Under the pieces are notes generated by a model. The model saw only the letters and a list, made by a program, of their open reading frames with translations, was not told where the DNA came from and ran no database searches. A stretch of 64,000 nucleotides of DNA from Chondrus crispus (taxonomy: Eukaryota > Rhodophyta > Florideophyceae > Gigartinales > Gigartinaceae). This document shows, in pieces, positions 31,030 to 41,335 of the stretch (its first letter is position 1; every line of letters begins with the position of its first letter). The stretch covers positions 288,565 to 352,564 of the forward strand of contig NW_005179004.1 of the NCBI RefSeq assembly GCF_000350225.1, read 5' to 3'. Made by a program: the position numbers and the translations under genes.

Positions 31030-33207
31030 TCAAACCGACTCAACTTCAGACACTTCCCCCTCCATATTTGCCGCTGCATTAGCGAGTTCTGGTAAAGTAG
31101 AGGTTGGTTTGAAGGTTGAGGATGGTTCAGTATGCATATGTAACTCGTAGTTCTCATGTATCTGCATGACATTATCTAGATTTTCCGTCTTGATACGCGA
31201 TCTCCGTCGGTTAGCTATAATGCCAGCAACAGAGAAGGAACGTTCGGTGTCCACTTGCGATCCCGGAATAGCAAGAAACGCGGTTGCCAAAATAAATACA
31301 TGAGGATAAATGTCCCTCTTCCTACCAAACCATCCCATGGCATCCCCGAACGAATTATTCCCATCGTATTTGTCTGTCCTAAATCGCATTAGTTCAGACT
31401 TCATCATTTTCTTGACGTCTTCATCGCGCTTGTCTACTCCACTTGCGTTGAAAAAAGGGTTGATAGAATCCGTACCTTCAGTCCCGTCGGCATCAGGGAC
31501 GTCGAGCTCACCACCTCTCGACTTCGTCTCCTCATTAAAGATCGCGACTAAGTAATCTACAATGGTAACGTCGTACGTAGCGATCAACGCTTTTCCATTT
31601 GCAGCACTCATGCTCGAGAGAAGAATTTTCAGATACTTGAATCGAGGGTCGAGCATTAATGCCATCATAGAGTGCCCACGAGATAAACAATTCTGCGAGA
31701 TACGATCCTCCTCGAAAAAGGCGCGGAGGTATTTCTTCAAAGTTTTCGAAACATCCTCACTAACTCTCTTTGCCCATGTGTGCAGCTCACCCTCCAACAC
31801 TGACACCTCCTCCTGTTGCAACATAACTCCAGCACCCTCTTTGTAATTAACTTTGTATGAATCTAGAAGTGTAAAGCAAAGGGCAATTGCGTCGGACAAA
31901 CCCCATTTCCGTGATCTTTGGTTTTGTACACATGCCTTTATGATAGGCCCCATGTGCACCGTCGCCGCCTTCACAACCGCCCAATCTGCGTTTGATGGGT
32001 CTCGGTGGCTGTTGCTGTAATTATTGGGATCGGCATAGCAGGCATGTACTGCTTCACGATATGCAAGCATTTGGCTAAACATAATAAATACAGAACCGAA
32101 GCGTCTCTTAACTGGAGTAAAAAGCTGAACAGGGAGAAGACCTACCTTTCGACAGGCTGCATGCCACGTCTGATTTCCTTTGCCAGACTTCTTAGTCCAG
32201 GTAATAGCGAGTTGTAGTTTCTTTTGGACTTGTCTCAGATTGACGACATCGAAATTACTGCAGTGGTCTTCTGATAGAGCTCGAAGGCATATTGAACTCA
32301 TTATGTGTGCCCAACAATCACCCTTATAGACACAGTATATGTCGAGGGCTCCACAACAAACGATCCCTTGCAGTTCTCGTGAACATGTATTCAAGTTAGC
32401 TCCACCATCCGTTACGTATGCCACAATGTTGTCTTTGATGTTGAACTCGTCGAGAACATCCGTGAGATGCAGGGCTATCTGAGATCCAGAAGTCGAATCC
32501 ATCTTGATCATTCGCAGGTAGCGAGTACGTCGCTGTAAGGAATCATCAAGCCAATAGGCGATAACCGAGAAAATGTCTTGGCAGCCGCGGGTCATCCAGA
32601 GGTCAAAAGAGATGAAAACAAATCTTGCACTCCTGAGGTCAGCGACTACAGAATCTTTAGTCTGCTTGGCCAAGGCCGGGAGCATGACCTCTATAAACTT
32701 TTTACGGGAAGGGAGAGAAAGACGAGGATCAATGTCACCCAAAAGCTTCCTCATCCACACACAGTCAACTACTGAAAACGGTCGGAGAGGCTTGCCGCAA
32801 ACTAATATCATGTTGCGGATCAGATTCTTCTGCATATCACTTGTTGCTGCATAAGGAGTAGTCTTGAAATGAATTCGAAGATCACTTATATTCTTCTTCT
32901 TCTTCGGACGGTTCGCATTGTTTCCATGCAGATTAGCGACATATGCCGCATACAGGGATTTGTGCTTTACATTAACGTGATTGATAAGAGAGGAACTTCC
33001 ATTCTTCCTTTTATACGCCATCTTCGTTTTGCATAGGGAGCAGCACAATGTGACAGAATCTGCAGTGATGTCCACCGCCGTATCGTAAAAGGCCCAGATT
33101 GGTGCTTTCTTTGTGCCAGCAGATCCGTTGAGCCATGCAGTTGCATTCGCAAATGATGCGTCATGGCCAGGAGGAGCCTCCGAAGAAACGTTTGTGCTCG
33201 TTTCCAT
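31030..33207 (-). CDS. hAT family transposase (725 aa), intact
   Basis: The start is ATG 33207; the longer frame begins at a GTG. A BED-type zinc finger lies at about residues 35-90 (CSLCKTKM ... HVNVKH). The RNase H-like catalytic core follows, with RFVFISFDLWMTRG carrying the first Asp and YVTDGGANL the next. The C-terminal dimerisation domain (hAT_C) is clear: DIYPHVFILATAFLAIPGSQ and TERSFSVAGIIANRRRS. Length and domain order are those of full-length hAT transposases. There is no stop or frameshift, and terminal repeats with a matching duplication surround it, so this is the best candidate for an active DNA transposon in the window. Confidence 0.9.
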   Translation of the reverse strand: METSTNVSSEAPPGHDASFANATAWLNGSAGTKKAPIWAFYDTAVDITADSVTLCCSLCKTKMAYKRKNGSSSLINHVNVKHKSLYAAYVANLHGNNANRPKKKKNISDLRIHFKTTPYAATSDMQKNLIRNMILVCGKPLRPFSVVDCVWMRKLLGDIDPRLSLPSRKKFIEVMLPALAKQTKDSVVADLRSARFVFISFDLWMTRGCQDIFSVIAYWLDDSLQRRTRYLRMIKMDSTSGSQIALHLTDVLDEFNIKDNIVAYVTDGGANLNTCSRELQGIVCCGALDIYCVYKGDCWAHIMSSICLRALSEDHCSNFDVVNLRQVQKKLQLAITWTKKSGKGNQTWHAACRKVGLLPVQLFTPVKRRFGSVFIMFSQMLAYREAVHACYADPNNYSNSHRDPSNADWAVVKAATVHMGPIIKACVQNQRSRKWGLSDAIALCFTLLDSYKVNYKEGAGVMLQQEEVSVLEGELHTWAKRVSEDVSKTLKKYLRAFFEEDRISQNCLSRGHSMMALMLDPRFKYLKILLSSMSAANGKALIATYDVTIVDYLVAIFNEETKSRGGELDVPDADGTEGTDSINPFFNASGVDKRDEDVKKMMKSELMRFRTDKYDGNNSFGDAMGWFGRKRDIYPHVFILATAFLAIPGSQVDTERSFSVAGIIANRRRSRIKTENLDNVMQIHENYELHMHTEPSSTFKPTSTLPELANAAANMEGEVSEVESV

Positions 33208-33562
33208 GCTCTCTGATGAGGGGATTAGGGACCCCTTCCTGTGGCGTCGGTAATGCCTCCACTCGCGCACCGCTCCCTGTATATTATTAGTTTTGACTGT
33301 TTTCGTGGATATCCGTGTGCGGTTTTTGGGGTTTGGGCGGATAATCCGACAAACCGTGTTTCAAAAATCTGTCAATACGGATAATCCGGGAAACCGCTTT
33401 ACGTGCTATGCGATCAACGGTTTTTTGGGAAACCGTATCCATTTTCGAAATTGTAATATCGCGGATATCCTAAAACCGCTCGAGTCCAAAATGACCCAGG
33501 GATAGCATTTATCTATCCATGCATAGTGTCCAAAGGGGTATCCGCGCAACATTGGTCGCAAC

Positions 33563-35424
33563 GTTGTTTCTGCTAGAGCGATAAGGATAGGTCTTACTTC
33601 CATGTTGGATAGGAACTTGGCGAGTTTTGGACACTGTCGAGTTTTGGACACTGGGTCGGACGTCAAGAAATAATTATTACTGTCCTGAACGATTACCCTC
33701 TTCTCCAACTTCGCCTTACAAGAAGACAAGTCGGTTCCCGGCGCTCTGTTTAGCGACAGTCTCCCTTCGGAAAACGCGCGCTCTACCACTGCAGCTGCCC
33801 GTGAGATCGACGTCCGTTCTCCGAGCCTATATTCATCACGTCTAAGTATCTCAGAAGCACTCCTACTGTCCCAGGAGTACGAGAAATTTGAGACCATCAA
33901 TTGTTGGGCTATCCTCCTAGTTATCGTACCCGAATTGATGGACTCCAAAGGGTCAAAATCGCAGATTTTTGTGGAAATTGATGGCCATTTTTGAGCTACT
34001 CACAGCACTCTGCCCTTTTGTATCGCTGCAGGGGGTTCTATGGGAATCTACAGAAACACCAATACGCAGCGACAAGCTTCCACAATCCAACACAGCCTGT
34101 CCAGTTCACTGTAATTCCTGGGCGTAACGCTGCGTGACGTGGGCATAACCAGAACTGGGAGTGCAGGGCTCAAAGCACGTCAATCATATGCTACAGAGCA
34201 CATCGCACAAACAGCAATTGTGCACTGGTGCCTTCTTCAGCTTGCATGTTCCAACACTCCAGACGATGGAACAGACGTAAAAAAACAGATCAGCGCTCGC
34301 GCCTGCATTAGATCTCCCCTTCGGATCGCCGCGTGCCACTACTTTCTTCCACCTTGTACAGGATTCTCGTTGTATCAAAGCTAAAAACGAAGCTAAACTT
34401 ACGTCTCAGACCGCGTATTGAGCCATGCCAGGGCCCTGATGAGGCGATTGTCGCTGATCGAGACTGATCGAATCAATATAACATGAATTTTGGCAAACAT
34501 TAAAATGAACTCGAACATTTGCACATGAACCCAGACGCAAGGTGCAACAGGCACTCGTCATCTCACGTTGAGTTTAGTTGTGCGCAGATCCTCTCAATTT
34601 GAGCTGCTGATTCCGTGTCGTATGCTTATTTTAGTGTTCCTACAATTTCTTATCGGAGCCATCCCACTTGTCTTGTTCATTTGGTGTATATGTGTGTGGG
34701 TAGTGAGCAGAGAACTTGATCGTGAGAGTCGACAGCAGCACCACTGGAAGGCGACAAGCCGACACACACCGGAGTCTGTCGCCAGGGCAGCGGTCGGACC
34801 ACGCTTGGCGAGCACGACAGAAAAAAAAAGAAAAAGAACGACGGTTGGGGAGGCGTTCACGAGCACGGCCTTTCGCGGAGGTGCAAAGAAGTGAGACGCG
34901 CAGGTAGGGGGTGTCATGCGTCCCTAGCAAAGGCGGCAATCTCTGCGTCGAGCCCGGGTTCGTGTCCCTTCGCGCGACTTGCACGGGGTGCGGCTCGGGG
35001 CCGGCGAAGCAGTGGTGGTCGCGGGGCTCATGCGCGGCGATGTGCTCTGCGATCTGGAGTGAGGTCGCGAGGTCGCGGTCGGGCGGGGGCTGGGCGTGCT
35101 TCACGACGACGCCCTAGCGGAGTCTGCGGTGGAGGATGTTGAAGTCGTGCGGGACGGCGGGGTGCGGCGGGGCGGCGCGGGCGGGAAGTGCGACGAGGAG
35201 CGGGGATGTAGGGGGGTCGGTGTGTGCGGGGGCGTGTGGGTGGACGAGGACGAGGGCGTCAGCTGGGGGCCTGTGGCGGAGGCCGCTGTCGAGGCGGCGC
35301 AGCAGAGTACATGAACTGTCTATTCTACGGTCAAGAGTTCAGACTCAGAATGAGAATTCTCTCAAACCAAATGCATACTGCGCATGCTTCGAGATCATCA
35401 TCATTCCCCTGAGCCGCCTCTTAG
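33563..35424. other. Intergenic with a GC-rich unidentified fragment
   Basis: No complete gene. The word CGAGTTTTGGACACTG is repeated twice in tandem near 33618-33652. A segment at 34553-34615 resembles 41102-41163 (both contain TCTCAATTTGAGCTGC followed by ATTCCG) and marks a dispersed repeat family. A GC-rich block at about 34940-35300 has a protein-like minus-strand reading (DFNILHRRLR, SLQIAEHIAAHEPRDHHC) broken by a stop. I do not recognise it. Confidence 0.35.
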
Positions 35425-35830
35425 GGGCGCCTTAGGGTCGGAGAAGGTACTGTACTGTGCCTACGTAATGTATTCCCATTTTGAGTTTCGAGTACCAAAA
35501 AAATGGGACTCGAAACTCATTACGAGATTCGAACCCCCCAAAAAAGGGACTCGAAACTCAAAATGAGAATGGAGCCGAGGCATGGCCAGGCGGGGCTTTA
35601 GGGGTGGATCAGGTACTGCACTGCGCATACGTACAGTATTCTCATTTTGAGTTTCGAGTACCAAAAAAATGGGACTCGAAACTCATTATGAGTTTCGAAC
35701 CCCCAAAAAAGGGACTCGAAACTCAAAATGAGAATGGCGTCGAGGCATGGCCAGGGCGGCGCTTCAGGGGTGGAGCAAGTACTGCACTGCGCATACGTAC
35801 AGTAATCTCATTTTGAGTTTCGAGTACCAA
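35425..35830. repeat. Tandem ~166-bp repeat made of nested hairpins
   Basis: Two full units and part of a third, starting at equivalent points 35481, 35646 and 35813. Each unit carries CTCATTTTGAGTTTCGAGT and its exact inverse ACTCGAAACTCAAAATGAG (35641-35659 with 35714-35732), with a second inverted pair nested inside (35675-35700). Between hairpins is a GC-rich spacer with GTACTGCACTGCGCATACGT. Confidence 0.75.
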
Positions 35831-36102
35831 TTGCATCCGCTCATCCCGGCGCCTCGCTCTATGTCATACTTCGCCTGTGCCTGTGCCACCGACGGCGCCT
35901 AGCACGAGGTCTTCAGACAAAGCCTGCGAATCCCAGTTGCGCGTCAGAAAGGGGGTCCCGGATGATCGGTATTCCTCACGACACGCCGAGATAAGGTACG
36001 ACTTCCCTTCAGATAGTATTCGTAGCTAGGGGCCTGGCTTTTTTACCCGATTTTACGGATTTTTACCACCTGGGATGGTGGTACTTTGCAGGCTTCGTCC
36101 CA

Positions 36103-36358
36103 CTTTGAAAAGGTGTTCTGGCGAACAGTGGGGATTTGCTGGTCATTGTTCGCGAACCACGACCAGCAAATTATAAACGCCTATAATTTTAACAAAAAAG
36201 TAACAGTCCATATTTTGCTGGTCATGGTTCGCGAACCATGACCAGCTAAGTATAAACGTCTGTAATTTTAACAAAAAATAACAGTCCAGATTTGCTAGTC
36301 ATGGTTCGCGAACCATGGCCAGCAAATCCCGACTGTTCGACCGAACACTTTTCCGAAG
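36103..36358. mobile_element. MITE-like element with three internal palindromes
   Basis: The ends are imperfect inverted repeats of about 35 bp (left GTGTTCTGGCGAACAG, right CTGTTCGACCGAACAC). Inside, three 34-36-bp palindromes centred on TTCGCGAA lie at 36135-36170, 36213-36246 and 36291-36326, spaced 77-79 bp and separated by the AT-rich word TATAATTTTAACAAAAAA. There is no coding capacity. I found no clear target duplication. Confidence 0.65.
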
Positions 36359-36681
36359 CATACCCTTTTCTTCACTACGCCGTCTCTAACAGCCCATCCA
36401 GTCCTTACTTTTCCAGACTTCACTTCGGAAAATAATCACCATTGAATTATGACTTCCGCTCCTGTCCGCTTCGCCCAGTTGTGTCTCACTCACTTGTCGC
36501 CTGTGGTGTATACTATCCTTTTCCAAATCACGACCCCACTCGCAGACTACATCTTGTCTGAAAAATATCCCGCATACCGTGATTACCAAAACCGTGGTTC
36601 GAGGCTCATCCCGTCTCCGTTCTCGCGACCAATATCGAAAGCCATTTCCTAAGGGAAAAAAGAGAAGTATTCTGCAGGGGT

Positions 36682-37390
36682 TTATTGGTTCGAAAGGCGC
36701 TCACAACACGTAGGCACGGCCCGTGCTGCCGGTCTGCCGAACCGCTGCAAAAGAAGGTGCGGGCTATCAGGCAGGCGCTCCCAAAGGATATCCGGCCGCG
36801 CCTCACGCATTAGCTCCGCTGCTTCATTTGCGATAATTGCGTCAGCTTCACCGCGAAGGTAAAAGGTGCTTTCTCTTGGCAGAAGGTCAGGGCAGCGGCA
36901 TGTGGACCACGAGTCATGGGCCAGGCAGATGTCCAGACGCTGTATCATAACACGGGGCTCCACTTTGGCGCCAGCGGCTTGCACAATATGCATGCCTGAA
37001 ACGTCAGCACCCAGAAACATTCGGCTGACCATCCACAGCGGGGGTTGCCGCTCGAGAAAGTTACGAGGCAGTTGCAGTCGCCCGTTTTGTATCCGGGATG
37101 GACCGGGTGACGACGCAAACGCGTTAACAAAGACCTGACCGATCATTTGGCCAGGGGCGTGATGATGCGCAAGATTCATGCCAAAGTGACCGGAGAAGCT
37201 TTGACTTACGACGACATACGCGTGAGTCATTCCTGAAAAGGGAAAGGTAATGCGTGGAGACGAAGTCGGCAAGCTCAGGTACAGATAATTCTTCGTCCTC
37301 TTGGTACTGGACCCTAATCACCCGTTTAAAGTCGTTGTCGCTGCAGATAGCATTTCGAAAGCTGTTTAACATCAACTCACTTTCATCCAT
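36682..37390 (-). pseudogene. Unidentified protein gene with one frameshift
   Basis: A first frame starts at ATG 37390 (MDESELMLNSFRNAI) and reads well to about 37240 (VPELADFVSTHYLSLF). The sense then moves to the frame of 37272-36682 (MTHAYVVVSQSFSGHFGMN ... DILWERLPDSPHLLLQRFG). Together they would give about 230 residues. Composition is protein-like, with evenly spread hydrophobics and several Cys near residue 150. I recognise no domain. The frame change implies a mutation or an unrecognised intron. Confidence 0.35.
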
Positions 37391-37615
37391 GCCTTTTCGA
37401 TATTAAAGGGTTGCCGTAGTTAGTTCACAAAGCATGCAGAATTGTATTCGCGTTGCATACAGATGAGGAGTTGAGATAGCAGTTGGCTACATACCTGGCA
37501 ATACGACAACGCGAGGTTTGAGGAAGTATTGAGCAGGGCTGATTTTGTTCTGCATCGGCTTCTTTGTTGGGACACCTTTCGTCTAGTTCTTACAAGACTT
37601 AACGGCGGTACAAAA

Positions 37616-38125
37616 TTAGTATAGGCGTTTGGTTGGGCGGCTGGGAAGCACAGGAAGTCGGTGGAAAGGGTGAAGTGGAGGGCGGCAAGGGCGATGCGGG
37701 CGAGGCAGAACAGGAGGGATGGGGGTACGGAGGGCGCGGGGGAGGAGAAAGGCAGCCGGAAGGGGGCTTGGAGGAGAGAGATGAGGACGACGTGCGAGGT
37801 GCGGACTTCGTGCGGGTGCGAATAGGTGAGGTGCTGGAAGGCGGTGGCGCCGGCAGACAGGGGGCCGTAGTAAACCTAATGCATGCTCATCGGAGGTACT
37901 GCAGAGGCCTAACGGACCACACTTATGCAGAACGGAGTGTCTCCGGATGGCCATTGGAGTCAGTTTGGCAAAGTTTTCAAAATCGTTACAATAAGCGTAC
38001 AATATCTGGAGGGTTTCCGGAGGACATTTGATAGCAGTTCGCATTATGTTTAAGGAACGTAGTACCACCGGAGGGTACCCGTAGTTCAGCTCATTTATAT
38101 CAACTGCTTTCCTGGAATTGATCAA
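37616..38125 (-). pseudogene. Unidentified fragment with proline-rich end
   Basis: The first 90 codons look protein-like (DINELNYGYPPVVLRSLNIM, TLQILYAYCNDFENFAKL). The remainder is a low-complexity Pro/Arg/His reading of GC-rich DNA that I do not trust. No domain is recognised, and no partner is apparent apart from the similar unidentified pieces on either side on the same strand. Confidence 0.25.
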
Positions 38126-38412
38126 AACCTGGAGAAAAGCCTCGTCGGCCTTTCTCCAGTTCTTGATCGATGATGACGTCGTTCCATCTCATGCATGAGC
38201 TCGCCTCACAAAGGGTAGCGCTTGCGCGGCAACCACCACTACCTCCAGCTCACCAGCTCTGCACCTGCTGGAGGAGACCGCGCCTCGCGCTGGCTCGCGC
38301 CGCGCCGCTTTGCGCACAGCCTTGTCCCTGTTCTCGCTCAACGCCCGGTATAATCCATGCCGTATAATTCCACATATTACTCGTATGCCCCTTCAGCCAC
38401 TACATCAACACC

Positions 38413-38787
38413 CTAATTCACTGCTATTGGCTTCCCGTTAACGCCCTTGTGTAGAATCTCCCAGAAGAAGCCTTCTAACACATCTGGGTTCCGTGTCCAA
38501 TCCTCGTTCGCATTCTCCTCAATAAGACGCAGTGCGTCCTTGTTCACGCGCTTGTCATGAACCAGAGCCTTTCGCACACGCTCACTGAACGTTACCGCCT
38601 TGCTTTCGTATGCTCGCAGTGATATCGGCTCTGGCGAGTCCTGGAATGTAGGATACTCCAATAAACGACCACAATCATACTGAGCCCACTTACGGAGGCT
38701 GAAGTGATCGCGACTAGGCTTTTTGCTCGTTTCCAAGGGGCGAGGATTTTCCGAAGTGAGGTCAGGTCCTCCAGTAGCCCGTGATCA
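38413..38787 (-). pseudogene. Unidentified gene fragment (about 125 codons)
   Basis: The frame is open from just after a TGA near 38788 to 38413, without a convincing ATG. Its composition is soluble and charged (HFSLRKWAQYDCGRLLEYP, VRKALVHDKRVNKDALRLI, LEGFFWEILHKGVNG). It is likely the C-terminal piece of a longer gene. Family unknown. Confidence 0.3.
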
Positions 38788-39194
38788 GACTTTTTGGTCT
38801 GCTCTACTGCTGCAGCCCATACTGAAGGCGTTGAGGTGTTGGCTTGCAGCTTAACGTCGAATGCTGTATCCGTCTTAACTGTAGTGCAATGCGCCTGTCA
38901 GGCAGAGACCGCGGTCCGATGGTCCAGCAAAAACAACAACAGCAACAAAAAGAAGAACGGCCGATGGCACAGCGCTACGGAGTGTCCGACTCTTTCTTCT
39001 CCGTTTAAACGAGCTTGCGACTCGTAGTACTCAGATCCCTGATAGGGGGGGGCACAGAGAAATAGCCCGGCCCGGGATCGATGTGGTAGAGACTTGCGAA
39101 GAGAACTGCTCGACGAGTGTGGGGTGGGGCGCGTACTTAGGTACCCCGATGCCACTGGGTTGTAAGGCCAATGCTCGTTGAGCTTCTTCGACAC

Positions 39195-39500
39195 CTTGTA
39201 ACGCGACAAGACCTTCAACGGGGGCGTCGCAACGGAGCCCGACGGGATGAAATGAAAGTAGCAGCGCTAAGTCAACTGTGCCGCCCGATGGCTCGAAACA
39301 CCTACACCGGTTCGGTCGCAACCGATGCCGATGGTACCAACACTGGCTCGTAACACGACGGAGCCCTTCGAGGGAGACGTCTTTGCAACACTCCGTCGGA
39401 AAATGGGTCACAGTAGCAGCGCTACGTCAACTGTGTCGCCCGATGGCAAAGACACCTACACCGGTTCGGTCGCAACCGAGGCCGATGGCACCAACACAAG
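39195..39500. repeat. Two-copy tandem repeat of 155 bp
   Basis: The word GCAGCGCTA begins at 39261 and again at 39416. Each is followed by GTCAACTGTG, a GCCCGATGGC word and ACACCTACACCGGTTCGGTC. The two copies differ by scattered substitutions and small indels. No coding role is apparent. Confidence 0.6.
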
Positions 39501-40110
39501 ATAAGGGAAAAATATGTAGAATTAGAGATAGAAAAGGATAGGGAAATAAATGAAAAGAAAAGGGAACCCCCGAGCGCAAAGGATAAAGTAATCTGTAGTT
39601 AAAGGGAATGTCTTGTAAAAGACGGACTTCAACCAAGGCCATATCAGACTCTAGCAACTCGGGTTGGTTTATTGACTTGTTCGGTCAAAGGGCTAAGTTA
39701 TATAGAGCCCCGCCGGGGCGAGTACAGTAGCTCCCGGCTCTAGATTCTAGATCTAATTAGTAAATAAATTAAATAATTAAAATAATCGTGCGCTTCGTGG
39801 CACACGTGTGTCCCCATAACCCAGACTACAGTATCCAATTTTTTCCTTTTTCACTTCCTTTCACCCCCCTACCCGAGACGGGTATTGCAGTACATTAACC
39901 ACTGCAACCTCAATCCCGGACGCCATACTAGAAGTGGAACCTGGGGCAGCAGACGTCTCGAGGCGGACCCTGTGGTGCATAGCTCTCGAGATTCGCGATG
40001 CAGCATACTCCCAGGATCGCTTTCGCGTGAAAATGAGCGAGGAAGACTATTCGATTCGTTCTCTCCACGAGAAAGTCCTTCGCCGGCAGAGGCTGCAACA
40101 GCTTTGGAAA
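39501..40110. other. AT-rich promoter-like stretch, no gene
   Basis: An A-rich tract at 39505-39560, TATATAGAGC at 39699 and the word CACACGTGTGT at 39801 resemble the layout of the LTRs in this window, but I could not define LTR ends or a duplication. It may be a remnant LTR. Confidence 0.25.
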
Positions 40111-40759
40111 CTACGCGCTCGCTCTCGCTCCTCTTCCCTGCTCCGCGAGCAGCCGCGCCAAGTCGCCGTCCCTGACCAGCTTTCGGATGTGCGTCAGCTG
40201 CGCGACGGAGCCCGCCTTCTCCACGGCCGCGCCCACGCCTTCGCGCTGCTCCTGCGACAGCCCTCTCACGCCCTTTGCCCCGCCGCTCTCGCGCACGTCG
40301 CCGTTGGCCTTCTCCCTCGGCACGCCGCCGCCGCTCGCCCGCACGTGCCCAAAATCCAGCAGCTCCAGCTGCGGCAGCTGCTCGGCCATGCGCGCGCGAC
40401 ACCGCGTTGCTGCGCACTCACAGCCGCCGCAGCCGCCGCAGCTCAACCTGGTTGAAGTCGGCCACCGTCGCGATCCGGTTCCCCGTCAGCACCAGCGTGC
40501 GCAGGTTTGGCAGCGACTGCGCGAGCCGGCCAGTGATCCGCGCGATCCGGTTACCGCCCAGGGGCATCGTCGTTACACGTGGGAACGGCGAGAACGTGTC
40601 CTCCACCGTCGTGATCATGTTGTCGGATAGGTCCAGCGTGTCGAACCCGTCGCGCGCCCTCGCTAGGTTCTCGATCGCAGGGATCGACAGGTGCTGTAGT
40701 ACCAGCGTCCGGTCCCCCACGCATATCAACACCGCCGTAGACTGCTGCACCAGTTCCAA
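40111..40759 (-). pseudogene. SNRPA1-like: U2 snRNP protein A' (U2A') pseudogene
   Basis: The minus strand reads a leucine-rich repeat protein with the order of U2A': SIPAIENLA, FDTLDLSDNMITTVEDTF, LGGNRIARITGRLAQSLPN and LRTLVLTGNRIATVADFNQV. After a frameshift near 40415 comes QLPQLELLDFGHVR, matching the end of the LRR domain. U2A' pairs with U2B'' on U2 snRNA in the spliceosome. The copy lacks a start codon, part of the last repeats is missing and the C-terminal part is degenerate, so it is a dead partial copy of a host gene. Confidence 0.65.
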
Positions 40760-41101
40760 ATCCCTCTCCAGGGGGCGAGGGATTTGGAGTGGGGGGTGGT
40801 GGGTGGTGGAGATAGAGAGGTGGCTTGCGGGCTGGGGTGCGGACCAGGAGAAAGAGGGATAGAGAGGTGGTGGGGGAGGTAATTTCGGGGAGGTCGTGGC
40901 GAGGGAAGGGGGGGTTCATGCAGCCCCAGAACAGATCCACCCCTTTTTGCGTAGATTTCGCCTTGTTGGTGGAGATGCATTCCCTTTTTCAAATATCTGA
41001 AATGCCAAATTTGGCTGCGCCAGTCACCGCAATACACATTTACAAAAAAATTGATGATTTAGGCTGTTGCCCGCTGGAGATGCTCTTAGGGTGCAATATG
41101 C

Positions 41102-41335
41102 ATCGCTCATCTCAACTTGAGGTGAAATGTGCGCATGATATCTCAATTTGAGCTGCAGATTCCGCAAATCATCCCGATTTAGCGCAACTTATTTTGCACT
41201 CTATTTGACTACTCCGCATACTTTTCGAGAGTATGTAGCAACATTATTGCATACCTCTCTAGTAGAGAGATGTGCAATAATACGATGTTGCAATTGTGCG
41301 GGGTAGAGAGTCTCTACCCCCCACAATTGCAATTA
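41102..41335. repeat. Dispersed repeat end and two adjoining hairpins
   Basis: GCTCATCTCAACTTGAG at 41105-41121 belongs to a family also seen at 34553, 51079 and, inverted, 51456. Just downstream are two stem-loops: 41238-41261 pairs with 41263-41291, and 41290-41309 pairs with 41311-41330 around a single base with one mismatch (GCAATTGTGCGGGGTAGAGA). Confidence 0.55.

Larger units (their letters stand above)
28739..33554 (-). mobile_element. Complete hAT transposon with 8-bp duplication
   Basis: The element is 4,816 bp including a 100-N gap. Its ends are CAATGGTGCGCGGATATCC at the left and the inverse of CAATGTTGCGCGGATACCC at the right. The flanks are GTCGCAAC at both sides (28731-28738 and 33555-33562), the 8-bp duplication of hAT elements. 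Both subterminal regions (28745-28990 and 33300-33480) are full of CGGATA/CCGTG words in both orientations. Besides its transposase it contains about 1.5 kb of unrelated GC-rich gene pieces. Confidence 0.85.

Noticed and set aside
33406..33948. 180-codon minus-strand ORF across the hAT right end
   Set aside because: It crosses the hAT terminal repeat and its target site, so it cannot be an ancestral gene.
34940..35300. GC-rich ORFs as a gene
   Set aside because: A protein-like reading exists but is broken and unrecognised; described only as a fragment.
38880..39830. Possible LTR (starts TGTAGTGCAATG, ends CAGACTACA)
   Set aside because: The inverted ends do not match, and flanks TTAAC and GTATC are not a duplication.
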